From contig NC_064007.1 in the NCBI RefSeq assembly GCF_932276165.1, positions 4,536,001 to 4,600,000 of the forward strand: DNA of 64,000 bases. The letters run 5' to 3'. The notes under the pieces were generated by a model that was given only the letters and a program-made list of their open reading frames with translations, had not been told where the DNA came from and made no database searches. Position numbers and translations under genes: made by a program. Each line of letters opens with the position of its first letter. Within the stretch, counting starts at the first letter, position 1. This document shows, in pieces, positions 36,082 through 46,300 of the stretch. Source of the stretch: Plutella xylostella (lineage: Eukaryota; Arthropoda; Insecta; Lepidoptera; Plutellidae).

Positions 36082-37734
36082 AAGAAGCTGATTCGAAGAG
36101 ATCTCCGTCGCTCCAACACACGCGCCATAGAAGCAGCAATTGAGCAAAATCGGGGGTCGAAAGTCTTCGTTCAGCAACTTGGGAGAGGCCACTTGACGAA
36201 GTTGAGGTCTGCAGATGGTAATATCGTTGCCTCTAAGCCGGAGGTTCTTGCCGAAATCGAAGGTTTTTACGGACAACTTTATGCTTCACACGCGCAGAAG
36301 TCTGTGGCTCAGCTCACCGATTCCAGAGCGCCACTAATACGCCACTATACTGATGACATCCCTGACGTCGACATAGGCGAGATTAGGATAGCCCTTGAGC
36401 AGCTTAAAAACAACAAGGCTCCGGGTGAAGACGGAATTACTACAGAGCTTCTGAAAGCTGGAGGTATTGCAATCCTCGAACAGCTCCAGAGGCTCTTCAA
36501 TTCGGTTCTTCACAATGGCATTACACCGGAGGCATGGTCCACCCCCATGGTCAGCCCCCAGAGCAGGCTGGGTTTCGAAAAGGCTTTAGTACAATAGACC
36601 ACATCCACACAGTAAGGCAGATTATACAGAAGACCGAAGAGTATAATCAGCCTCTGTGTCTAGCCTTTGTGGACTATGAAATAGCCTTCGACTCCATCGA
36701 GACCTGGGCAGTTTTGGAATCCTTGCAGAGATGCCAAATCGATTGGCGCTATATCGAGGTGTTGAGATATCTGTACAATGCCGCTACTATGACTGTCCAA
36801 GTACAGGACCACAAGACAAGACCTATCCAACTGCAACGTGGAGTGAGACAGGGGGATGTGATATCTCCGAAACTGTTCACCAATGCATTGGAAGATGTCT
36901 TTAAGACGTTGGACTGGAAAGGACATGGCATATGTATAAATGGCGAGTACATGTCACACCTCCGCTTCGCGGACGACATCGTTATTATGGCAGAATCTCT
37001 GCAGGAACTCAGCTGGATGCTAAGTGGCCTAAATGCTGCTTCCCGACGTGTAGGCCTCGGTATGAACTTGGACAAGACGAAAGTCATGTACAATGCTCAC
37101 ATCAAACCGGAGCCGGTCACCGTTGGTGAGGCAACAATCGAAGTTGTGCAAGAATATGTCTACCGGGCAGACTATTCGGCTAGGCAGAAGCAACTTCGAC
37201 AAGGAGGCTGCAAGGCGCATCCAACTGGGTTGGGCTGCATTCGGGAAACTTCGTCACATATTCTCCTCGGCCATTCCTCAGAGCCTGAAGACAAAAGTCT
37301 TCAACCAGTGCGTCCTGCCAGTGATGACGTATGGTGCAGAGACGTGGACACTGACGGTAGGACTGGTCCACCGATTTAAAGTCGCTCAGCGTGCTATGGA
37401 GAGAGCTATGCTTGGGGTTTCTCTGATGGATCGTATCAGAAATGAGGTTATCTGTCAGAGGACTAAGGTTACCGACATAGCTGTCAAAATATGCAAGCTG
37501 AAGTGGCAGTGGGCTGGTCATATCTGCCGAAGAACCGATAACCGTTGGGGTAGACGAGTTCTCGAGTGGAGACCACGAACAGGCAAACGCAGCGTGGGAC
37601 GCCCTCCTGCCCGCTGGACTGACGACCTTAGGCGGGTGGCGGGTAGTGGTTGGATGAGGAAGGCCGAGGACCGAGTGTTGTGGCGCTCCTTGGGAGATGC
37701 CTATGTCCAGCAGTGGATGATTATTGGCTGATGA
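36082..37734 (+). pseudogene. RTE ORF, downstream block (RT and C-terminus), broken
   Basis: Continues the RTE frame (KKLIRRDLRR, then EQNRGSKVF, EIEGFYGQLYA, NNKAPGEDGITTELLKAGG). At about 36537-36555 roughly 40 residues are missing compared with the copy at 62023: the KKGN...NYRPIALLSH...RLEQRLDDF part, which is an essential reverse transcriptase block. The frame shifts to PPEQAGFRKGFSTIDHIHT. Later come VDYEIAFDSIE, GVRQGDVISPKLF and the active-site FADD in LRFADDIVIM. A second frameshift, probably a 2-nt loss, sits near 37163, after which the C-terminal domain runs to AYVQQWMIIG and a stop at 37731. A cysteine/histidine-poor basic end with GRPPARWTDDLRRVAG is typical of this lineage. Inactive. 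Confidence 0.9.
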
Positions 37735-37998
37735 TGTCTTATAGTATACTTACCTAAGTAATTATATCATAGAATACATTTTATTATTCGCTTTTGTGGC
37801 CAAGTCAATTTATAGTAAGTAAGTAAGTATTATATTTTTATGTAAGTAACTATGTTAGTTTAGATGTAAGTAAATACAATTTCCTAAGTAACCTAATCCA
37901 TGTTGAGTGAGGATTAAATATAATATAGTCACTAGTCATTTTTTTGCTTGAAAACCTACCAGTACTTTAAACTTTTCCTATTCACATCTTTTTATATA

Positions 37999-38263
37999 CA
38001 GGGTGTCCCAAATTAAAGTGCACATCCAAATTATAGTGACTTAATTTATTATTCTAAACAACTTTTGTTTTACGACTTTTGTAAATTCGTGAAAAAAAAT
38101 CTACTGTCTATGTCTATAGTAAAAAATCTCATAGCCAACAAAGTTTATATGAATTAGCAAAAATAAAATTCGCAAACAATCAAAAGTCTTAAAACAAAAG
38201 ATGTTTAGAATGACGAGTTGTGTCACTATGATTCGGATGTGCAATTTAACATGGGACATCCTG
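37999..38263. mobile_element. 265-bp MITE, CAGGGTGTCCC ends, TA flanks
   Basis: Imperfect TIRs of about 85 bp: left CAGGGTGTCCCAAATTAAAG and GTGCACATCCAAATTATAGT, right ACTATGATTCGGATGTGCAA and TTAACATGGGACATCCTG. TA flanks both ends. Non-coding; the outer 7 bases resemble the 19498 element. Confidence 0.8.
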
Positions 38264-40596
38264 TATATCTATAGATATCGATAACGCAGGCGGGATCCCA
38301 TCTCTACTATCGACTTCACTATGGACATCCCTATCGTACGTGTGCTTTGCTTCCCCCCCCGACCCTCAATCGTGCGATAGAGAGCACTGCAGCTCGGGAC
38401 TGACAATAGGTACTTTTCTTGATGAAATTCTGGGTTTGGGAGAAAACGTTTTACACTAACTAAATATCAACCAATCTCTTTGATTTTAGTGTCAATCGCT
38501 TCAGCTTAATATATTCTAGGTTTATAGGTTTCGCTTTTTAAAAAAAAATATATTGTTATTGATCCACAAACGGCTTAATTCAACAAAGTCGTAATCACAA
38601 AAAAAACTTTATTTGAGGTGCCTATAAGTTTGAATCTATAGAAAATTTTGAAAAAAGGAAAACCTATAAACCTAGTTATTCCTTGTGTCAATAACATATT
38701 AAAAAATCATGGAGATTGGATAATATTTAGGGGTAGTAAAACGTTTTCTCTTTTTGTATGGACGAGCAAGTGCTATACTCTACTCTTAAATCGTCAATAA
38801 CCTACACCCGATACCATCCGTCACATCATACCACATAAAACAGTAATGACTTATTCATCGCACACCTGACTTTTTCTGCTGACCCTACAAGGCTAAGAGC
38901 AACCGTATGTCATAATGATGCATAGCGTCTCCTACAACTTTCATACATTATTAATTACAAAGAAGGGAACGAGATGGAGAGATACTCTAACCGTGGGTGG
39001 GAGGGAGGCGGTTGTCGAAACCAGTGTGTCCTCAAAAGAAATATGTAGCTTTAATGAACCCCGAGTAATAAATAAGGCATTCCCGCCATCTTGGTTTTTC
39101 TGGTATTAATAAGAGTTATGGCTGTAGTTATTGCTTATAACGTCCATAGGTAATATTTGTTTCTCGTAATGTGATCTATTTAGTGCGTTTTCGTTTATGT
39201 CTCCATTATTCGAACACTTTTTTATGCCAGAATTCTGATGTTTTTGATTTGATTATCATACACGTGAAAGATATTATATACCTAATATGTTGTTTTCAAT
39301 TCATCTTGATCATTACAAATACACATAAATAGTACGGTTGGCACAAAAAAATATAAATGGTCATATATCCTCCCGTTTATCCACAAATACAATCGCAAAT
39401 AAACATCAGAAAATAAATCTTTAATTCCATATTCGTTTTCATATTTTTTGCTTGTTTATTAAATTATGTACTAAATAATTATTTATCTTTTACAGGTAAG
39501 CATAACTCGCACCCACCCTAGACGAAGATACAGAAGCCTACTTACGTACTGGTGCAGTATAAAAGTACTTTCTCTCAATATAAAAAAAACTACCAAACAC
39601 TTTTTCTGCGAACAGTACTGGTAGACCACTTCCCACTGTGACTTCCTATTAACTGAAATCTATTTTAGACTCAAATACCTTCAATTTAGGTCCGAAAATA
39701 GCCCGGCTCGTGTGGCGTATATTATCAGTGTCACAGACTGGGTAAATCCTGCATTAAAATAGGATCGAACGATTGGTATCCTGGATACATACACGGAAAA
39801 CGTTTTAGCTGTGGACTTGGAAATGACACGTGGGTAGTAGGTACAGTAGAGATGAAATTATCTGTCTGATCAGAAAGATGAAAATAGTAAGTACATTGTT
39901 ACCCTAGGGGTGAAAGCCTAATAAGGGGCTCTTCCCAGGTATTTAAAACTGTGCGTTTCAATACAAATGCGAGGAAACTAAAAATATGAATAATATATTT
40001 TTTCGCATATTTTTTTTAAAATACTTTTTTATGTTAATCACAAATAGGTCCCTCATCCCTCACCTTAATCATAAGGTTATTATTGATTGGTTTAAGTTGG
40101 CTTTTATTCGACATTCAGCATCATTGCAACACATGAAATAAACAATAATAACTCGACGCGTTTAATCTAGAATTTCCAGACTAGACAAAACACAATAGAT
40201 ACTAACGTGAATCTAGAATCTGTATTTCTATTCGTGTTCAAAAAACAAGTTTGTGTACAAAGTTTCATGCATACGTGGTTTTCGGTTGTACCTTCAGCAA
40301 AATAATTTGTGTACTACACTTTGTGCAGTGTAGCTTTAATTTAGTGAGTTTAGATGGTGATCATAGTATCACAATCACAATACACACTCAAGGAAAAAAT
40401 AATGGTTTTTTTCTGTCATCTGCATAGATTACCTGTCAAAAGTTTAATCATAGTTTCCGCTAGAAGCGCCACTTTGTATGCAAAAAACGTTTTTTGTTTA
40501 TGACATAATATCAAACCAAATGTACAAAAAAAGACGTACAGGTGACACCACACTCGGGGAGGCTCACCGTGACCCAAAAAAGCTTTTATAAAAACA
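38264..40596. other. Unassigned 2.3-kb stretch
   Basis: AT-rich, no gene recognised. The short ORF 38915-39109 has no distinguishing feature. Confidence 0.4.
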
Positions 40597-40798
40597 CTAG
40601 CTGTTCCCGCGCGCTTCGCTTCGCCTTAAACGTTTTCCCGTGGGAATTCCGGGATAAAAAGTAGCCTATGTTTTTTCCCAGGGTCTAGACCGTATGCATA
40701 CCAAATTTCATTCAAATCCGTTCAGTAGTTTTGGCGTGAAAAAGTAACAGACAGACAGACACAGTTACTTTCGCATTTATAATATTATATAGTAAGGA
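40597..40798 (-). mobile_element. Lep1-like Helitron, copy 3
   Basis: Reverse orientation: CTAGCTGTTCCCGCGCGCTTCG at the left is the complement of the Helitron 3' end, and TATAGTAAGGA at the right is the complement of the TCCTTACTATA start. A short (CAGA)n microsatellite lies near 40750. Inserted between A and T on its own strand. Confidence 0.85.
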
Positions 40799-41520
40799 TG
40801 ACCTCACAGTAACCCACTGTATTTGGCTACTCTGTGGGGCGTAACTTTGCAGCAGGGTGCTGACAGCGTATAGTTTTGTTTATCATCCCGTGTGAAGATT
40901 ACTCTGTGCCGCGTCAGGAACACAGATTAAGCAACTTAGGAGTGACGGCCCATCTCACAATGCTTCCTTATGCCCATGTTTGTAATCCCCGAATGTGTAG
41001 TCCTGAGTGACTCGCAAGCGTGACACTAACTTTTCGTAGCACATTTTGACTAAGTTGATAGGTCGCGACTGAATAAACCTACTTTGAGTTAAGTATATGT
41101 GTACCTTCTCAAAATACAAAAAATAATAATAGAATAGTAGGTAATATTTATTCTGTGTACATATTAGGTATATTATAATGATCGAGCAGAATCTGTGCAA
41201 CCATAGTCGATTTTATATATTTTTTTAATCCACGCAAAATAAAGAATAATGGAAATCCATTCTACATGCAAAATATCAAATGTATACACAAATCCTTACA
41301 GGCTATTCCGTGAAACATGATGCAACACGAACTACCTGAAAGCTACCAAATTGATATCAGAATAATGCTATTTGCTGAACAATTCCTAAACTAAACTATT
41401 ATCATAATATCAAGTATTCCTGAACGGAACACAATAAGATGTGGTCCAACTGAAAATTCATGCGAACTTGTATTACGGAAAGTTTACCCATCCTGTTGCT
41501 ATTCAAACGACTATAAATTA
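40799..41520. other. Mostly unassigned; contains family R copy 2 at 40971-41025
   Basis: The word GTAGTC-TGAGTGACTCGCAAGCG, shared with 3118-3180, lies here. Otherwise no gene; the 81-codon minus ORF 40955-41200 runs across it by chance. Confidence 0.4.
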
Positions 41521-41734
41521 TCCTAACTAATTATTATAAATGCGAAAGTAACTGTGTCTGTCTGTCTGTCTGTTAATCTTTCACGCCAAAACTACTGAAC
41601 GGATTTGAATGAAATTTGGTATAGGTACATATGGTCTAGACTAGACCCTGAGAAAGAACATAGGCTACTTTTTATCCAGGAAATCCCACGGGATATTTTT
41701 TTAAGGCGGAAGCGAAGCTCACGGGAACAGCTAG
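41521..41734 (+). mobile_element. Lep1-like Helitron, copy 4
   Basis: Starts TCCTAACTAATTATTATAAATGCG and ends CACGGGAACAGCTAG before T. The TCTG microsatellite is short. It carries a small internal duplication (GTCTAGACTAGACCC) relative to copy 1. Confidence 0.85.
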
Positions 41735-42136
41735 TTATTGTTATAAATTGTAAAGGTCATAAACGAAATAGGGCTAGCGTCTCCAATAATGAAGTCATTC
41801 TAAGCAACGAAAAAATAAATAGAGTCATACTACTCTTGCAGTTGGATAGGTCATGCTATGTCATCTTGCTCTACAACTTTACAATAAAGTCCCAATAATT
41901 TCAAATGGAACAAACAAGCAGAATTAATTTCCCGATTCAGTCAACCCTGTAATGGCGACGGGGTATCGCAGACCCTGAACTTCCATAAATTACAAGTTTC
42001 CATTCTAACTTCGTCCACTTAATAAGATGCTGAGCGGATTTCGTTCGACCGCCCGATTTGGGGACGTGGTCTTACAGCTAAACCAATTTCAAGTTTACAC
42101 TCCATAGTTACTCTAGTACTATTATTTTGGTCTATT
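41735..42136. other. Unassigned stretch
   Basis: Unassigned sequence between a Helitron and the RTE insertion. I see no gene. Confidence 0.4.
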
Positions 42137-42146
42137 AAACGCACTC

Positions 42147-42756
42147 TTTATCGAAGTTGGATTTACCTAATCGGATCACTTGTCCTAGGTAGGGATACTG
42201 ATCAACAACTTCGATGGTGACACCTCCTACAGTTACGGGCGATGATGAAACATGTTCGTTCGACATGACCTTTGTCTTGTCCATGTTCATTTTCAGCCCA
42301 ACTTGTTTAGAGGCATCATTGAGGTCTGTGAGCATTTCGCCCAACTCCTCCAGCGTTTCCGCCATAATAACTTTGTCATCAGCAAATCGTAGATGAGAGA
42401 TATATTCGCCATTGACGTTAATGCCCAGTCTTTTCCACTCTACAAGCTTAAAAACATCTTCCAGTGCACAGGTGAACAGTTTCGGAGAAATAACATCTCC
42501 CTGTCTCACGCCCCTTTGCAACTGGATCGGTTTTGTGCTATGTTCTGTAATCGAACTGACATTGTGGCAGCATTGTACATACATCTCAACACCTCGATAT
42601 AGCGATAGTCTATATGGCACCGCTGAAGGGATTGAAGCATCGCCCAGAGCTCAATAGAATCAAAGGCTTTCTCATAGTCCACAAACGCTAGACATAAAGG
42701 TAGATTATACTCCTCGGTCTTCTGTATAACCTGCCGAAGCGTGTGTATGTGATCTA
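42147..42756 (-). pseudogene. RTE reverse transcriptase segment, inverted
   Basis: On the minus strand the segment runs from DHIHTLRQVIQKTEEYN through VDYEKAFDSIELWAML, GVRQGDVISPKLF and the active-site region LRFADDKVIMAE (the sister copy has FADDI) to QYPYLGQVIRLGKSNFDKE. A one-base deletion near 42545-42552 (GTTCTGTAAT against GTTCGTGTAAT in the sister copy) shifts the frame. It begins right after the conserved GFRKG motif of the full ORF, so the finger part is absent. It cannot make a functional enzyme. Confidence 0.9.
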
Positions 42757-43297
42757 CTTCGATAAAGAGGTAGCTCGTAGAATCCAACTCGGATGGGCAG
42801 CGTTCGGGAAATTACGACACTACATCTTCACTGAAAACATACCTCAGTGTCTGAAAACAAAAGTTTTCAATCAGTGCGTGTTGCCAGTGATGACTTACGG
42901 AGCCGAGACGTGGTGCTTCACCAAAGGGCTTATCCACAAGCTCAGAGTTGCTCAGCGTGCTATGGAAAGGGCTATGTTAGGCGTGTCCCTGCGAGATAGG
43001 ATTCGTAATGAAGAAATCCGCAGGAGAACTAAAGTTACCGACATAGCCAAAAAGATTAGCACGCTGAAATGGCAATGGGCTGGCCACGTAGCCCGCAGAG
43101 CCGACGACCGCTGGAGTAGAAAGGTTCTGGAGTGGAGACCCCGTGTCGGCAAACGGCGTGTCGGTCGCCCCCCAACCCGTTGGTCTGATGATCTGCGGAA
43201 GGTAGCGGGAAGCCGCTGGATGCAGATGGCGGGTGACCGTTTGGGGTGGCGATCGTTAGGAGAGGCCTATGTCCAACAGTGGACTACGGAAGGCTGA
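42757..43297 (+). pseudogene. RTE C-terminal segment
   Basis: From FDKEVARRIQLGWAAFGKL through KTKVFNQCVLPVMTYGAETW, AQRAMERAMLGVSLRDRIRN, KWQWAGHVARRADDRW and GRPPTRWSDDLRKVAGSRW to AYVQQWTTEG and the stop at 43297. This is the conserved C-terminal region of RTE-type ORFs in this window, open and nearly identical to 60856-61320. An extra in-frame Tyr codon occurs after KLRH. It is separated from the catalytic segment by the inversion. Confidence 0.9.
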
Positions 43298-43312
43298 GAG
43301 AGAAACGCACTC

Positions 43313-43859
43313 GAAACCCGAAGTTGGAGGCAGAACCGCTGTAAATAATGACGTCTACAAAAATAAAGTCGCCAAAACGGGAGACATCAAACAAAAAAAG
43401 CGTCCACTTGAAAAAGTTGCACTCCGAAAAACCATTACGACACATTTATGGCACTACAACATCCAGTGCATTGAGGCGAAGTGAAGTATGGGGGGGCTAA
43501 GTAGGGGGTCTAGACTGCCCCCCGCCAGCCCAGACGGGAGGGGCGGGGAGGGGGAATAATTCCGTAATTATCAGCTTAACTCTAGACGACAGGGCAGGTG
43601 GAAACACAGACGCCGTCAGGTGTAGAATGCACCACGTATTTTCGGGTTAACGTGACAAATATGGGCGTCTGTGACTGATTGATACGAGAATCTGGCGCGG
43701 GAAAGATACAGATAGTGTTTCGTAGTCGCATTTGCTGTTAGGAGTTAATTAGGTGAGTTTGCATTCGAGGGTTATTTTACAGTTGACGTCTGAAATTAGC
43801 TGATAATATAAGAATGAGTAATAATTTTATTTTTGTCGTCTTAAAATATTAATGACTAA
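43313..43859. other. Unassigned stretch with GC-rich patch
   Basis: A GC-rich piece near 43485-43555 (GGGGGGCTAAGTAGGGGGTC, GGAGGGGCGGGGAGGGGG) includes G-runs that could form G-quadruplexes. No gene. Confidence 0.4.
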
Positions 43860-43984
43860 GGGTGACTTGCATAACAAAGTTAAACATATTTATATCAGAT
43901 CTATGACCTCTTGCTCTGACAGTATAATGTCAGAGCAAGAGGCAAACTATTTCATTTTGATTAACTTTGTTGTGCAAGACGCCC
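43860..43984. mobile_element. MITE family B, copy 1
   Basis: Ends GGGTGACTTGC and GCAAGACGCCC, with an internal palindrome CTCTTGCTCTGACA...TGTCAGAGCAAGAG. The 3-bp flanks TAA on both sides fit a PIF/Harbinger-type TWA duplication. Two more copies lie at 53946 and 55188. Confidence 0.85.
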
Positions 43985-46260
43985 TAAGACTTTGATATGT
44001 TTGAAAAAGCTTCATTTCTCGTTGCTATTGAGTCAAAGTGATTTATTAGCTGATTATAGATACTTACATACATACATAATAATAATTATACTTTACGCAA
44101 TCTGAAACTCCGTATCTTAGATAAGACGCTAACCCTCTAGACCAGTCCTGAATAAGTCCGTGTCTAAAAAAAGCTCAGCTTTCACGCTATTTCGTCAAAA
44201 CACCGTATCTCTGGGTGGCTGAAATTCTGAATTCTGAAAACGTCACCGCAGGCCTAGAAAGCCGTTTCGCATACCCTAACAATGTATTCATCCTTACGTA
44301 GTGGGTTAGTGTGTCTACTTAGTACCTCTCAGAGGTGCAAATTGACCTAGTTCCGTTAGGCATGGGGTTAGAAGTGTTCCGGATTGTAATTCGGCCTTTC
44401 GGCCTTTTAGATTTTTAGCTAAAGCCGAAATGAGGTGTTGAGTTTTATGTTTTTTTGTTAAAGCCACCTAGGTCCTATTTGATGGCTTTCTATTTATTAG
44501 CGAATCGGTGACAAACATTAGAGCTATGAATGTACTAGGGTTTGTCAACGTGGTGAAAGGATTAGTCGGTCAGATTAGTGTCAGTCGCTTTTTACCATTT
44601 CATAAGGGCCAATTCAAATGCGATTCATTTAATCCTACAACATAATATAGCATGTTTACTTTATAGATAACATTCTTAAATGTAATTAAAATCATTTAGC
44701 GGTCCAATATATTCTTCAAGCACCTTATGTGCTTATTTGTTTTCGGCTAAACCCTGCCCCGGCCTTACTACAGAGAGGTGCACTAAATATTACAGTAGCC
44801 ATAGTCGGCCACAGATGTGAGAAATGTAATTAAGCCATTTTAGGTTATACTCTAACATTTTATATCACCTTTCACACACGATAACATTATATACAGGGTA
44901 TAAAAGTGATGCTTCTGAACTTCAAACGATGTAAGAAATGGTCAAACTGAAAAACATTCTCGTACAAACATTTCAATTAAGGAGGTTAAGATATGTGTTG
45001 GTAGATATTTTTAACAGTAAGAAAATAAATTAAATTACCACATGTGAAAAATAAAGAATAGATAAGTATTAGTTTTTGTTTTTAAGTAATTAATAGATGC
45101 TAGGCATACACCATTTTAAGCTACCATACCTAAACTCATTCCATTTCCACACCGTGAACCGAAACATTGCTAGAAAAAATAGTATTATTTTAGACACAAA
45201 ACCCAAAAAAGTTACAACGACAATACACTTATATTACCATTTACTTCTCCAAAGCCGACGCAAGCGTTCTTTAATCCTCAATCAGTAACGAACCAAACTG
45301 GGCATAATACTAACAATATAGAACAGAAGCCGGGCTACAACCCGTCCGACCCATAAAGTGGGCCCTAACAACAAAACGATCTTAGCACCAACAATCACTT
45401 TCATAAACAATGTAACTAGTGAACCTGAATAGGGGGCGTGGAACACACCCGGACTCGTGGTTTGACCCCGTAATGTTAAATGGAACGAATTTATGCGCTC
45501 CGCTGGCAAAATACGGTAGCTACTTGTGCCAAATGTTTCGGTTCCTTCTAAATTATCATAAATGGAATAGAGTGTGGACTACGTGTGTGGTTTAGTTTAT
45601 TATTACGCACTGCCGATTCGAACTAATTTTGTAATAATTAGGTAGCAAAATCAGTTTCGGACACAGTGTGTACTAATTACGTAGGTATTAGGTATATATT
45701 ATTTAATGCATATTGATGGTTGTGAAGAAGCTGATAGTTAATCACATGACTGTATCCTAGTTAATAAAGTATTATCTTTGAACTGCTACCGAGATTCTAT
45801 GGACCGATGATCCGCAATGACGATATTAACCATACCTAATCGAAAAAACCGACAGCATAATTATATCAATAATGTACTTAGGTATATCATTTTGGCGATT
45901 GCCATAATTTTTACGACATCGATAGCCGCATGCAATTTAGGTCCAAAACCGAAGTACTACTTAAAACAGACCCATTGAAAGCATTCGTTCTTGAAAACAA
46001 TAAAAGTCAGTAGGCAACCAAACACATAAATTGTACCTATGTAGTCGCGATGCATTGTACTATGTGCTCTGGATTCAAATGTACCCGACTCCTTTTGTAG
46101 TTCAGAATATACTCGGCTGTGAAAATTGTAAAGGTTTTTACATTCTGAAGATATTTATTTTGGTAGGATGATATAAAAAAAACTCTGGAAACATGAGGTG
46201 TACAAAATATTACATGTGATGTGTACCTACCTAATATTGTGTACTTAGGTTGTTGATTTT
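43985..46260. other. Unassigned stretch
   Basis: Nothing recognised. TATACAGGGTATAAAAGTG at about 44892 resembles a TIR end without a partner. Confidence 0.4.
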
Positions 46261-46300
46261 GAAAGAAAGAAAGAAAGAAAGAAAAGACATTTATTTAGAT
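46261..46300 (-). repeat. (GAAA)n microsatellite next to a LINE-like tail
   Basis: GAAAGAAAGAAAGAAAGAAA precedes AGACATTTATTTAG; on the minus strand this reads CTAAATAAATGTCTTTTCTTTC, a non-LTR-like tail. Confidence 0.4.

Larger units (their letters stand above)
32944..37734 (+). mobile_element. RTE-clade LINE split by a nested LINE
   Basis: Two + strand coding blocks (32958-33080 and 36082-37731) are colinear with the RTE copy at 60847-63371 and are separated by a foreign LINE on the opposite strand. The element is 5'-truncated: it starts within the linker between endonuclease and reverse transcriptase. It ends in GGCTGATGATG, the RTE tail. TGTCTTAGTAT (32933-32943) and TGTCTTATAGTAT (37735-37747) may be a decayed target-site duplication. 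It also has a large internal deletion and a frameshift and is clearly inactive. Confidence 0.85.
42147..43302 (+). mobile_element. RTE LINE with 5' inversion (twin priming) and 10-bp TSD
   Basis: One RTE insertion in two parts: 42147-~42756 carries the reverse transcriptase coding sequence on the minus strand, and ~42757-43302 carries the C-terminal part on the plus strand. The whole is bracketed by direct repeats AAACGCACTC at 42137-42146 and 43303-43312. The two parts overlap at the internal break: ACTTCGATAAAG of the ORF occurs at both the outer left end (as complement) and the junction. The plus part ends GAAGGCTGAGAGAG, as in the copy at 60847. The bracketed inversion is the expected product of twin priming in target-primed reverse transcription. 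Confidence 0.92.

Noticed and set aside
36082..36139. ATG at 36139 as the native start of the LINE ORF
   Set aside because: The first ~19 codons come from antisense RTE sequence beyond the LINE's 5' junction; the real start lies in the part lost by truncation.
36025..36597. 190-codon ORF as a separate gene
   Set aside because: It begins in antisense sequence of the nested LINE and is the RTE reverse transcriptase start joined to a frameshifted deletion junction.
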